A stretch of 64,000 nt of DNA from Streptomyces sp. B1I3 (lineage in GTDB: Bacteria > Actinomycetota > Actinomycetes > Streptomycetales > Streptomycetaceae): assembly GCF_030816615.1 (NCBI RefSeq), contig NZ_JAUSYD010000001.1:6904501-6968500 (forward strand). The letters are read 5' to 3'. The number at the start of each line of letters is the position of its first letter. The first letter of the stretch is position 1. Below, one piece after another: positions 17,975-26,339 of the stretch. The translations under genes were made by a program, and so were the position numbers. The notes under the pieces are model-generated. The model was not told the origin of the DNA, searched no databases, and saw only the letters and a list, made by a program, of their open reading frames with translations.

Positions 17975-19296
17975 AGCGGCAACTCCTCCTGAACGTCTGT
18001 GTCCTTGCCGACTGAGGTGGCCGGGCGCACCATGACTTGGGTGGCGTAGCGAGCCGCTGCAGCCAGCAGCACCCAGCCGTCGCCCCCGGGCCGTGCGCCA
18101 TGGACATCGGTCACCGTGCGTCCTTCCGATGCCTCTTCGACGTACCCCTCCGGCAGTCCTTCGCCCTCGGCGCGCAGCTGGCCCGCGCGGGCCATCAGCC
18201 GCATGCGGACCAGCAAGTCCAGTACGGCCTCTCGCAGGGAGGGAAGGTCTTCCAGGTATCCGCGTTGCCAGTTGCTGCGTTGCCCGTACTCGGTGATGAG
18301 CTCGGCGAGCACCTCGTCCACCAGGCCGTCCGAGACGGCCACCCCGATGATGAGTGTCCCGCCGGTCGCCGGATGCCCCGGTTCCTGCGGCCGAAGGCGT
18401 TCCACGAGCCGTTCCGCCAGCAGCAGCGCGGCCTGTGCGACGGTCCCCGTGCCCGGCAGGTGCAGATCCGTGAGTTCTTCCTCGGGGTCCACCAGCACCA
18501 CGCCCTCGGCACGGATCTCCATCTCCAGACCAAGGAGTTCGGAGAAAGCCTGGGCCTCCCGGCGCTGCCGGGTGCGCAGCCAGTCACGCTCGGCGTCAGT
18601 GAGCTCGTCGAGGTGGACGACGGGTGTCTCGACGAGCATCCGGCGCACGTAGGTGCGTGGTCCGCCGAAGCCCGGGTCCGCTGCCCGCCGGACCAGGTCG
18701 GCGCCGTTCCGAGCCTGGGAGAGCGGGCCGGCGACGACCACGCGTGCCAGCTCCCGGTCTATCGTGATCAGGGCTTCTCCGCCCGTCTCCTGCGCGAGTG
18801 CGGCCACCTGGCCCTCGGTCTCGATGAGCACGCCCCAGTCGACGAGCTGGCGCAGTGCCGCGACCAGGGTCCGCTTCCCAGCCGCCCGGCCCGTTCCCTC
18901 CAGCTCGATCCCGGCGTCGGCCGAGGCGGCCCTGATGTCGGCGACCAGGTGGGACAGCAGCATCTGCTCGGGCGCGGTCACCAGCACGGACAAGGCCAGC
19001 GCGAGGCAGGCGTACGTGGGTGGGGTGAACGGGGTGCCGGTGGAGCGCTCCAGCCGATGACCCGAACCCGCCCCCAGCCCCGCCTTGAACAGCCGGGCGT
19101 AGGAGCTGTCGACCAGCAGGCGGTAGCCGAGCACCTGCTGGAACCGTTTGCCCAGCCAGTCGGCGTGCCGGCGGATCAGCGGGAAGAGGTCGGCGTGGGG
19201 GCCGTCCGACGCGACCAGCGGGTGAGCGAGCAGCAAGCGGGCAGCGGTGCGGCGCTCGGCTGCCAGGGCTACGTCGTGAGTCGAGGGGAGGGTCAT
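17971..19296 (-). CDS. jetB: Wadjet subunit JetB (DUF2398 / TIGR02678 type)
   Basis: A 441-aa protein matching the DUF2398 pattern: an N-terminal ERRTAARLLLAHPLV segment, a middle winged-helix-like region (LRQLVDWGVLIETEG), and RRMLVETPVVHLDELTDAERDWL near residue 230. In Wadjet complexes this subunit is the KITE-like partner that bridges the kleisin (JetA) and the SMC heads. It overlaps both jetA and jetC by ATGA, so the four products are probably made in a fixed ratio from one mRNA. Confidence 0.88.
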   Translation of the reverse strand: MTLPSTHDVALAAERRTAARLLLAHPLVASDGPHADLFPLIRRHADWLGKRFQQVLGYRLLVDSSYARLFKAGLGAGSGHRLERSTGTPFTPPTYACLALALSVLVTAPEQMLLSHLVADIRAASADAGIELEGTGRAAGKRTLVAALRQLVDWGVLIETEGQVAALAQETGGEALITIDRELARVVVAGPLSQARNGADLVRRAADPGFGGPRTYVRRMLVETPVVHLDELTDAERDWLRTRQRREAQAFSELLGLEMEIRAEGVVLVDPEEELTDLHLPGTGTVAQAALLLAERLVERLRPQEPGHPATGGTLIIGVAVSDGLVDEVLAELITEYGQRSNWQRGYLEDLPSLREAVLDLLVRMRLMARAGQLRAEGEGLPEGYVEEASEGRTVTDVHGARPGGDGWVLLAAAARYATQVMVRPATSVGKDTDVQEELPL

Positions 19297-20921
19297 GACA
19301 CGCTCGCCTCCGCTTCGCCGTCGACCGCGGCGGAGGTGCGGCCGATGTCCAGCTCCAGGTCGTCCAGCAGCAGGTCGCCGTCGGCCGAGTACAGCATCGT
19401 TCGCGTGCCTGCCGTCCGGCGCACGGTGAGGCGGATACGCAGTTCGGCGTCTTCACTGCTGGCCGACTCGAGGTCGAACCCCGCCGTCCTCTCCCCGTCC
19501 GTGCTGACGGGCCTGCTGAGCTGTGCGTTTCCGAGCGCCGTGGCCAGCAGCTCCAGGAGCAGCCCGAGCGCCGCCGAGGTGAGTCGTACGTCGGCGAACC
19601 GGCCGGACGCACTGCGCAGTTCGTCGGCTGCCGCTGCTCTGGCCGCTGCCCGCTGACGGGCTGCCTCCCTCAGCAGCCGCTTCTGCGCGGAGTGGTCCTC
19701 TACCGCTGAGGCCCGCCCCCGCTGGGCCCGGCTGCCTCGCTCGCGCAGGGCCACCGGTACCTCGACCACGGGACCGGTCCACCAGCTCGTGTAGGCGGGC
19801 ACCACCTCGTCGGTGGCCGGAGGTATGCCCAGATGGCGGGCGCCGTACAGCCCGAAGGCGGCGACGGCGATGTCGTGTGCGTCCTGCGGCGCCGCTTCGT
19901 CGAACCAGCGGGCCAGCCGCAGCAGATCCTTGCGCCGGGACATCCCCCCGGTGGCCGACCGCAGCATTCGCTTGGCGTTGGCGAGCAGCGACTGCAACGC
20001 GCGCAGAGTGGCATCGCGTAGCTGGTCGACCTGGCTGCCCTGGCCGTCGGTGTTGCTGAACCAGCCGCGCAGGCCCTCCCAGTCCGCGAATTCGCGGCCC
20101 CGGCTGCGCTGGATCCGGATGTCAGGGCGGCTTTCGCTCTGCGCCTGCGTCGAGATCCCGTTGAGTCCCTGGGCGTGGGAGTCCAGCCGGTCCAGCAGAG
20201 CCGGGATGTGCGGCCACAGCGTGTCCAACGCCGCCGAGATCCGGGGCGCTCGGAACGCCACGTCCTCCGTGATCGCCTCGACGTAGTCCAGGAGCAGTTC
20301 CTTGAAGCCCTGGTACTCGGCGCTGTCCAGGTCGTATCGGGACAGCACCTGGCCGAGGTAGGCGTAGAAGTCGCGTATGGAGTCCGCGAACTCGGCGAAC
20401 TGCACGAACAGCGTGCTGATTCGCTCCAGCCCGTCCTGCGGCTCGACGCCGCCCGGCGCGGTCACGAGGTCGGCCAGCTCCCGTAGTCCGCGCTCGACCA
20501 GGGCCAGCAGTTCGTTGCTGACCTCGCGGGCGGCGTCGGCCTCGGTCAGCACCCCGTCGGCGTCCCGCTGGATACGTTCGCCCAGTTTCGACAGCTGGTA
20601 GCGCGAGCGGGAACGCTGGTACTCGCTGATGCTGGACGCGTTCACCGTGCGGCTGCTGCGCAGCAGGTTTCCCCAGGCCACCAGCTGTTCCAGCCGGACT
20701 GTGAGGGTGTCGGCGTCGAGCCCCGCGGCGAAAGTTCCGGCCTGGCGCAGTTTCACCATGATGTCCGGGACGGCGAGATCCGCCAGCAGCGTTCCGCAGA
20801 AGACCCGCATGATCGCGACGTGCTCCAGCCGCTCGGGCGCGCTGAGGTACGTGTACGCGTTTAGCCGCCGCCGTGCCTCCTCGTCGGAGTCCTGGCCCGG
20901 ACCGGATTCTGATGCCCCCAT
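19293..20921 (-). CDS. jetA: Wadjet kleisin-like subunit JetA (DUF2397 / TIGR02677 type)
   Basis: First gene of the jetABCD operon, 542 aa. It begins with the family's typical AYTYLSAPERLEHVAIMRVF segment, followed by a winged-helix region (VRLEQLVAWGNLL) and a helical middle with the DFYAYLGQVLSRYDL stretch. The C-terminal third holds an arginine/alanine-rich helix and a short beta region. Family knowledge makes this the kleisin that closes the SMC ring. The promoter should lie in 20,922-20,985, between the start and an IS3 relic. Confidence 0.88.
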   Translation of the reverse strand: MGASESGPGQDSDEEARRRLNAYTYLSAPERLEHVAIMRVFCGTLLADLAVPDIMVKLRQAGTFAAGLDADTLTVRLEQLVAWGNLLRSSRTVNASSISEYQRSRSRYQLSKLGERIQRDADGVLTEADAAREVSNELLALVERGLRELADLVTAPGGVEPQDGLERISTLFVQFAEFADSIRDFYAYLGQVLSRYDLDSAEYQGFKELLLDYVEAITEDVAFRAPRISAALDTLWPHIPALLDRLDSHAQGLNGISTQAQSESRPDIRIQRSRGREFADWEGLRGWFSNTDGQGSQVDQLRDATLRALQSLLANAKRMLRSATGGMSRRKDLLRLARWFDEAAPQDAHDIAVAAFGLYGARHLGIPPATDEVVPAYTSWWTGPVVEVPVALRERGSRAQRGRASAVEDHSAQKRLLREAARQRAAARAAAADELRSASGRFADVRLTSAALGLLLELLATALGNAQLSRPVSTDGERTAGFDLESASSEDAELRIRLTVRRTAGTRTMLYSADGDLLLDDLELDIGRTSAAVDGEAEASVS

Positions 20922-20984
20922 GCCGGTGAGGTTACGCGGAGCAGCCGGGCGCCGTCGTTGAGTGGCCGAAAATGCCGCGGACGT

Positions 20985-21367
20985 GTGCCAGGCTTGATTG
21001 TTGCGAAGTCCGGCTGCATCAACTGGACGTGACGGGCAACCCGCCCCCGGCCAGCTCTCTCACGAGCTGGTAGATCCTTTTCCGGCAGATGCGCTTGCGA
21101 TAGATAGGCCGCAGTCCCCCGCAGGATCTCGTTCTCCTGCTCCAGCAGTTTGATCCGCCGCCGTGCTTCCTGAAGTTCCGTATTCTCCTGACTGGCCGTT
21201 CCGGGCTTGGTCCCGTCGTCGATGTCCGTCCGACGCATCCACTTCCAAAGCGTCATCGGGTGGACTCCAAAGGCGGTGGACACCCGTTCGACCGTCAGGC
21301 CCGCGCCGCGGTTCCTTGCGACCCGCACGACGTCTTGGCGGAACTCCTCCGGATGAGGCTTGGACAC
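20985..21367 (-). pseudogene. IS3-family transposase OrfA relic
   Basis: From a GTG at 21,367 the frame gives an OrfA-like protein: KPHPEEFRQDVVRVARNRG, HTH FGVHPMTLWKWMRR, and zipper RIKLLEQENEILRGTAAYLS, ending near QLMQPDFATIKPG. The frame is intact to about 20,985 but no OrfB follows. The open frame then runs into unrelated DNA up to the jetA promoter. A very similar 3' end (QLVRPDFAST) sits outside the island at about 26,195-26,225. Confidence 0.72.
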
Positions 21368-21632
21368 AGCGAAATCCGTCCCACCCGCCCCACAAGGCGC
21401 ACCAGTTCGGATGTCACCCGATTCGTGTGGCAGACCCGCTGAATATCTGCTTGCGAAGCGCGGGGTATGCGCTACCCTGCGGGCAGGAATGGAGCCTGGG
21501 ACGGTGCCTGGGCCACCTCCGATCGTCTTGAGGTACGGAGCGTCGGAAAGCGCCCTCGCCACCACCTCCTACCCGCTTCCTGCCCACCTGTTCTGTCCGG
21601 CCGTCGTGTGCCGGACGGCCGAAAGGCGTTCC

Positions 21633-22628
21633 GTGACCATCTACTCTCAGCACGCCACCCGTGGAAAGACGCAGATCCTGGCGACCTTCGAGGGTCCGGA
21701 CGGCGTTGTATCCAAGACTGTGACGAGTCTTGCCGAGCCTCGCCTCGGGGGCCCGGTCGTCGACGCCCTCAATCGAATTTCCGCCTTCGCTACCGTCCCT
21801 GTCAGCATCCACGACTGCCGGGAACGGCGTGTGGGCTATTACCCGCGTACGCAGCTTGCCGCGCTCACAGACCCTGCCGCCCGCACCGCTCTTCTCGATG
21901 GTTCCCACAGTCTGTGGTTCGAGTACGTCTGCCTACGGCTTCATCAGGCGCTCGTCGACCTGGAAAGCGCCATGGCGGCTCTCCCCGACACGGTCAGCAG
22001 AGCGATCCGGGCCGAACTGGAGGCAGAGAAGCACGGATTGCAGACAGGACTCGCGGACTTCTCGGGAACTTCCTCGGAGGAGGATCCGGGGACCGAGCGC
22101 TGCTGGGAATTCGGCCACCCCTTCGTGAAGTACGACGACGGGCTGGACACGCTGAGCGACGAGACGCGCGAGCAGCTCGACCGGCGTGAGTCGGAATTCA
22201 CCTCGGAGGAACGGGAGAAGGCGGTTGCTGCCCTCCGGGTGCTGGTCACCGCGCACTCCCAGGGCGGTGACGTGTGGGCTTCACTCGACGACCCCAGCTG
22301 TCGCCTCTTCGTGGAGCCGTATGACTCCGACGGCTTCTACCTGACGATCGAAGCGCCGGAACCAGGCGACGACGAGGCTTCGTGGGAGATCGAGGTCAGC
22401 CGTTGGGTGCCGGACAATCCCGACGAGGAGCCCGGGAACCACACCAGCGCGACAGGCCACGCCGTAGTCGGATGCGCCCTTCCGGTCGCGCCGACCGCCG
22501 AGGAGATCGCTCACTTGCTGAAGTCTGTGGACGAGAAGCCGCTGCTGCTCGCCGAGTGGGCTGAGACGCCCGTGGGAGCGGTACTCGCAGGGACGGCGAT
22601 GGTGGTGACCGAACGCTACGACTCGTAA
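21633..22628 (+). CDS. Hypothetical protein, 331 aa
   Basis: The GTG at 21,633 has a GAAAGG ribosome site six bases upstream, better supported than any earlier start in the same frame. The product is acidic and soluble, with no recognised domain. Residues about 1-60 look beta-rich (VTIYSQHATRGKTQILATFEG), then come helices. The last 110 residues (SCRLFVEPYDSDGFYLTIEAP onward) look like a separate beta-rich immunity- or adaptor-type module. It is the last gene of unit 2 and is convergent with the operon of unit 3. Function unknown. Confidence 0.65.
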   Translation: MTIYSQHATRGKTQILATFEGPDGVVSKTVTSLAEPRLGGPVVDALNRISAFATVPVSIHDCRERRVGYYPRTQLAALTDPAARTALLDGSHSLWFEYVCLRLHQALVDLESAMAALPDTVSRAIRAELEAEKHGLQTGLADFSGTSSEEDPGTERCWEFGHPFVKYDDGLDTLSDETREQLDRRESEFTSEEREKAVAALRVLVTAHSQGGDVWASLDDPSCRLFVEPYDSDGFYLTIEAPEPGDDEASWEIEVSRWVPDNPDEEPGNHTSATGHAVVGCALPVAPTAEEIAHLLKSVDEKPLLLAEWAETPVGAVLAGTAMVVTERYDS

Positions 22629-22709
22629 TCCGGGTCGGCAAGGAAGCCGTGACGCCGGCGTGATGGGCTGGGAACGGCCCGCCACCGCATGCCGAGCGGA
22701 TGCTTCAGC

Positions 22710-22739
22710 CGTGGTGGTCGCCCCGCGAGGTGACCACCA
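22710..22739. terminator. Hairpin before the second internal att-like site
   Basis: GTGGTGGTC and GACCACCAC flank a short GC-rich loop and lie about 80 bases after the 331-aa gene. This is a plausible intrinsic terminator without a T tract, as is usual in streptomycetes. Confidence 0.5.
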
Positions 22740-22778
22740 CGGCTGGCCCGGCGTGCGTTGCCATCCGGATGGGCTGGG

Positions 22779-22827
22779 GTTGTCCTGGCGGAGTTTGGTG
22801 GAGTCGAGGGCTAGCAACTCGGACAAC
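22779..22827. other. Internal attP-like site 2
   Basis: Arms GTTGTCC (22,779-22,785) and GGACAAC (22,821-22,827) surround the core TGGTGGA (22,796-22,802). Arm-to-core spacings (17 and 26 bases) equal those of site 1. The right flank shares TGCGGAGCATGC with site 1. The left flank shares TTGCCATCCGGAT and nearby bases with the right-end site at 26,101. It divides unit 2 from unit 3. Confidence 0.65.
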
Positions 22828-22853
22828 TGCGGAGCATGCCTATAGCTGGAAAG

Positions 22854-22903
22854 CGGGCCCCTCCTCAGAGTCCGACCCCGGCCCAGGAGGGGGGCCGAGA
22901 TGC
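22854..22903. terminator. Terminator-like hairpin of the 22.9-25.7 kb operon
   Basis: GGCCCCTCCT and AGGAGGGGGGCC form a long GC stem about 20 bases beyond the stop of the minus-strand 403-aa gene. Confidence 0.5.
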
Positions 22904-22924
22904 CGCTGCGCTGTCCAGTCTGCG

Positions 22925-24136
22925 TCAGGGGCAGCCGGGAAATCGGGGTATGGGCAGCGGGTTCGGTAGCGGGTGGCGCGTCCAGCCGGTGTCGTGGTCC
23001 CAGTGCAGGACGTGGGTCTCGTCCAGCAGGCAGCCGACCCAAAGGCCGGTGATGCCGGCCGGTACGTTCGGAGACCGCTGGGGCAGCAGGCCCGGGGCGG
23101 CGAGACGGTGCCATGCGGAGGAACGCATCCAGGTGAGCCAGAAGAACACCTCTCGGCGCGATCGGTCGGAAGCCGCGTTGAGCTTCAGGGCCAGGTCCTC
23201 GTGCAGCCCGAACTCGACTTCCAGCAGGTCCACCAGTTCCGTTCCGCCGTCGGCGTCAGCGATGGGCGACGGCTTCGTCGGGAGCGCGGTCCGCCAGGTC
23301 AGGGATCGTGCGAGGGCGATCCGTTCGCTCACCTCGCGGCGGGCCAGTTCGGCTAGTTCAGCATCGGTGTGGCGACCGGGGAAAAGGGCTTGCGTCGTCT
23401 CGGCCGACTTCCGTTCGTCCTCGGCCCGGCGTTTCTCCAGTGAAGCGAGGAAGTCCGGATCGAACGACCACAGTACGGGGCCCATCTGGGGAGGTTCCGG
23501 GAGGGGAGAGGGCGGTGGGGGCTTTCCCAGGTGTCGGTTCTTCTCGGCCTTCCCGGCCCAGTGAACCGGGTTGAAAGCCGGCATCTGGTCGCACCCTGTC
23601 AGCAGGCTGGCGCTGATGTAGCCGGTACTCGTGTCGCTGGGCACGGAACAACCGGAGGCCACTCCAGCATTGCCCAGGACGCCGTACGGGCACGCCTCCT
23701 CATGGAATGGCTGCTCGATACAGGCCGTGCCGGGGCCGAAGCGGTTCACGCCACGCCGTTCCAGCTCGGCCAGGGCCGGGCTGACGACGGTCAGGGCATC
23801 CTTGAAACGAGGGTGCCCCTTGCGGCCCCCGTAGGTTGCCTTCGCTGTGCTCTCGAACACCACATGCCAGCCCAAATTTAACTCGGGCATCGCACGTTCC
23901 CTGAGGTACGGCTCCCAGGAGCGCCGGTTCTGCTCAGCCACACTGCTGGTCACCTGTGTGACCTCAACCGCCCGATCAGCGCCGCACATGAAGTCGAAGC
24001 GCCCGTTGAGGTCAGCGCGCACCTCATGGAAGTCACCGCACCGAGGGCAGTGGTCATACGGTTCGACGATCTCACCCGTGCAATGCCGCAGAACACCTGC
24101 CGCCCTCAGCTCTACAGGATCACTCGCCCGGGGCAT
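22925..24136 (-). CDS. Hypothetical protein with N-terminal zinc-finger-like region (403 aa)
   Basis: Third gene of a minus-strand operon. The ATG at 24,136 lies 14 bases inside the 3' end of the preceding gene. An early Cys/His cluster (HCTGEIVEPYDHCPRCGDFH) suggests a zinc site. Next comes DFMCG...AVEVTQVTSSVAEQ, which has the spacing of an acidic nuclease-like core, though I would not call it one. The C-terminal 90 residues are tryptophan-rich (FFWLTWMRSSAWHRL; WVGCLLDETHVLHWDHDTGW). No family recognised. Transfer with the island is inferred from position. Confidence 0.62.
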   Translation of the reverse strand: MPRASDPVELRAAGVLRHCTGEIVEPYDHCPRCGDFHEVRADLNGRFDFMCGADRAVEVTQVTSSVAEQNRRSWEPYLRERAMPELNLGWHVVFESTAKATYGGRKGHPRFKDALTVVSPALAELERRGVNRFGPGTACIEQPFHEEACPYGVLGNAGVASGCSVPSDTSTGYISASLLTGCDQMPAFNPVHWAGKAEKNRHLGKPPPPSPLPEPPQMGPVLWSFDPDFLASLEKRRAEDERKSAETTQALFPGRHTDAELAELARREVSERIALARSLTWRTALPTKPSPIADADGGTELVDLLEVEFGLHEDLALKLNAASDRSRREVFFWLTWMRSSAWHRLAAPGLLPQRSPNVPAGITGLWVGCLLDETHVLHWDHDTGWTRHPLPNPLPIPRFPGCP

Positions 24137-24521
24137 GAGCCTCGACCGTCCCGGCAGGCGCGTCCCAGGGGAGTACAAGCTGTTCCAGGGGCAGACGGGA
24201 CACCGTCCTGAGCAAGTCATCCCGGCGGTACCCGAGCCCCGCGGCAAGCAGAATCCGCACGTGCTGATCCAGTTCCTCGATCATCACCGCGGGCAGGCCG
24301 ATGGCCTCCGAGATGACCCACGCATCCCGCAGGAGCAGCGCCAGATCGGTATCGCCAACCGGCAGATGGACATGCAGCTCCCACGGAGGGACGGTCTGCA
24401 GAGGGCCCCGTACCGCCCGGCTCCGCCGCGCGAGCAAGCGCCGACCGGCCACTTGGAGAGCACGCAGCACCGCCATTTCGGCCATGGCCGCCGCCACGGT
24501 TTCACGAGGGCTCTGGTTCAT
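24120..24521 (-). CDS. Hypothetical protein, 133 aa
   Basis: Middle gene of the three-gene operon. It is a small helical protein with an alanine/methionine-rich start (NQSPRETVAAAMAEMAVLRAL), a possible beta strand WELHVHLPVGDTD, then leucine-rich helices. The start pattern resembles small proteins near structural genes of actinophages, but the likeness is weak. The stop lies inside the downstream gene's start region, so the two are coupled. Seven bases separate it from the upstream 387-aa gene. Confidence 0.62.
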   Translation of the reverse strand: MNQSPRETVAAAMAEMAVLRALQVAGRRLLARRSRAVRGPLQTVPPWELHVHLPVGDTDLALLLRDAWVISEAIGLPAVMIEELDQHVRILLAAGLGYRRDDLLRTVSRLPLEQLVLPWDAPAGTVEAHAPGE

Positions 24522-24528
24522 GATTCTC

Positions 24529-25692
24529 CTACTGGATCTCGGAGGCGTGCCGCGGCTGGAGGAACGGGATCAGCGGGGCCGGCATCACGGCGGGGGATCC
24601 GAGCAGCTCCCATTGGCAGTCCGGCATTTTGCCGTCGAGGTCGCGCAACGACCGCCGCATCATCAACAGGATCAGGGTGTCCGACGCCCGGTCCGTGGGG
24701 GACCAGTGGCGGTCTCCCACCTGGGCCATCAGCACCAGCCCCGACACGAAGGCCCTGCCCATCAGCCAGGCGAGGGCCGCGTCGCCCAGCTCGCCGGTCT
24801 CGAGCTCCGCCTCGACCCGTGCGCACAGGTCCAGCGCCCACTCGCGGGTCGCCCCGCTCACCTCCCAGGCGTCCCGCAGGTCCTCCAGGGTGGCCGTCTC
24901 CGCCAGACCCAGCAGGGCGCCGCGGACGTCACCGTCGGGAACGGTGCTCATCCCGCCGTCCGGAAGGAACACCTCCTGGGCGGCATCAGGGATTTCATCG
25001 ACCGTGTACTCGGCCAGTGACGCCCCCGGGTTGCCCCACCCCGTCGGCTGCACGGCACGCAGCACGTCGCCGATCCCCTGCGGCGTGACGGCGGCACCTC
25101 CACGCAGCACCGTGGTCAACGCGGCAGCCGTGACCTCCCCGCCGGACAGGCTCGGAGGTTCCGGGTTCGCGTCCAGGTCGGCCAGCTCGGGAGGGGGCCA
25201 CACCACCCCCCGGTCACGCATGTACCGGGCGATGCCCTCATCGATCCGACGCATCCGCGCGGGAACGAGCCGCACCCGCTGCCCTGAGGCGACCACCTCG
25301 TCGGCGACGCGCTCCGCCCACTCCTCCTCGTTCTCCGCCTGTTCCGGACCTTCCTCGCCGAGCCCGGCGCCCAGGCCCCGGACCACCTTGCCGAAGGCGT
25401 CCCGCACGGTCTCCTCCGGCACCGGGTGCCCCTCGCCGAACAGCGCCAGCGCCAGATGAGAGGGGCGAGCGCCCCTCCGCGCCAGCCGGGCGAGCGCCAC
25501 GACCAGACCGAATGCCTCGTCGTCCGGAACCGACGCGCTCCCGCGTCCGCGGCCCAGCGCCCGCTTCGTATGTTCCGGCAACAGCCCCGCCCGCCGCCAC
25601 GACGCAAGCTGCTTCGCCGACACCACGAAACCGTGCCGACGCGCGTGCTCGACGAGCTGCTGATCAGCGGAGACCGGACCAGGAGAAGACAT
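24529..25692 (-). CDS. Hypothetical protein with MerR-like HTH start (387 aa)
   Basis: First gene of the operon. The N-terminus VSAKQLASWRRAGLLPEHTKRALGRG has the look of a MerR-type winged helix, so DNA binding is plausible. The rest is alpha-helical, acidic in the middle (EEGPEQAENEEEWAERVADEVV), and has no motif I recognise. The ATG is preceded by a purine-rich stretch and an AT-richer promoter-like region. It is divergent from the small membrane gene at 25,838. Confidence 0.65.
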   Translation of the reverse strand: MSSPGPVSADQQLVEHARRHGFVVSAKQLASWRRAGLLPEHTKRALGRGRGSASVPDDEAFGLVVALARLARRGARPSHLALALFGEGHPVPEETVRDAFGKVVRGLGAGLGEEGPEQAENEEEWAERVADEVVASGQRVRLVPARMRRIDEGIARYMRDRGVVWPPPELADLDANPEPPSLSGGEVTAAALTTVLRGGAAVTPQGIGDVLRAVQPTGWGNPGASLAEYTVDEIPDAAQEVFLPDGGMSTVPDGDVRGALLGLAETATLEDLRDAWEVSGATREWALDLCARVEAELETGELGDAALAWLMGRAFVSGLVLMAQVGDRHWSPTDRASDTLILLMMRRSLRDLDGKMPDCQWELLGSPAVMPAPLIPFLQPRHASEIQ

Positions 25693-25837
25693 GCCGCGAA
25701 CCTACCTACTTCCGTTGGAAGAGTCCGCGCCTTCGGGAAATAGAGACCCCCCACCTTTACCCGGGCCGGGCGCGCCGGGTCTGGTGACCTGGGGGAACCG
25801 CCGCAGCGCACGGCCCGGCGGCACATTAGGAGGAACC

Positions 25838-26029
25838 ATGCTCACTGCACTGACCGCCCTGCTCCCGACCACCGGGCCCTTGCTCTGGGTCCTGATCACC
25901 GTCCTGCACATCTGGATCACCGTGTACGTCGTCATCGTCGGAGTCGCCCTGCTGCACCCCCGCCGCTCCCGCCGGAGGGAAGCCCGCCAGATCCTCGACT
26001 GCCACCTCCTCGTCCTCAGGCCTCTGTGA
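25838..26029 (+). CDS. Small single-span membrane protein (63 aa)
   Basis: A perfect AGGAGG lies four bases before the ATG. Residues about 12-44 form one long hydrophobic helix (LLWVLITVLHIWITVYVVIVG), followed by an arginine-rich cytoplasmic-type tail (HPRRSRRREARQ). A 10-bp stem terminator follows. It is the last gene before the right attachment site. Small membrane proteins with a basic tail occur as toxins, anti-repressors or immunity factors, but nothing here decides. Confidence 0.65.
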   Translation: MLTALTALLPTTGPLLWVLITVLHIWITVYVVIVGVALLHPRRSRRREARQILDCHLLVLRPL

Positions 26030-26060
26030 CCCTGCTGTAGAAGTGACCGCGGGGTTGTGG

Positions 26061-26082
26061 CAAGGGCCGGCCCCGGCCCTTG
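26061..26082. terminator. Terminator of the small membrane gene
   Basis: CAAGGGCCGG and CCGGCCCTTG form a perfect 10-bp stem with a two-base centre, 31 bases after the stop codon. It is immediately followed by the shared left flank of the attachment site. Confidence 0.7.
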
Positions 26083-26097
26083 CCATCCGGATAGGCT

Positions 26098-26176
26098 GGT
26101 GTTGCCTTAACGGAGTTTGGTGGACACGAACGTCTCGAATCACAACCGTCAGGTGCGGCTGTCGTTCCTCGGTTAG
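26098..26176. other. Right attachment site with displaced yjbQ 3' tail
   Basis: Hybrid site. The left half (GTTGCCTTAACGGAG at 26,101-26,115) is the same attP-like arm as at 6919 and 22,779, 17 bases from the core TGGTGGA (26,118). The right half continues as yjbQ coding sequence (DTNVSNHNRQVRLSFLG and a TAG at 26,174-26,176). This is what an attR (P left, B right) looks like. It marks the end of the inserted island, about 25.7 kb from the left copy of the core. Confidence 0.8.
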
Positions 26177-26339
26177 CCAGTCGCTTTGGTGGGTCCGTAG
26201 AGGCGAAGTCCGGCCGTACCAACTGAGCGGAGGGTGTCACCGCACTCGAAGCGTGGGAAGGACCCCGGGCGGTAGAGCTGAAGAACCGCGCGGAGGGGCT
26301 GATCGACCAACTGGGATGAGCCCCGGCTGCCGGGCCCGA
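26177..26339. other. Relic DNA beyond the right attachment site
   Basis: A minus-strand scrap at about 26,195-26,225 encodes QLVRPDFAST, the usual last residues of an IS3 OrfA. A plus-strand scrap at about 26,242-26,319 reads as the end of an unknown gene (ALEAWEGPRAVELKNRAEG, stop TGA). No intact gene. Confidence 0.45.

Noticed and set aside
21360..22628. 422-aa version of the orphan gene
   Set aside because: The first 91 codons overlap the IS3 relic and its flank on the other strand, and the GTG at 21,633 has a clear ribosome site.
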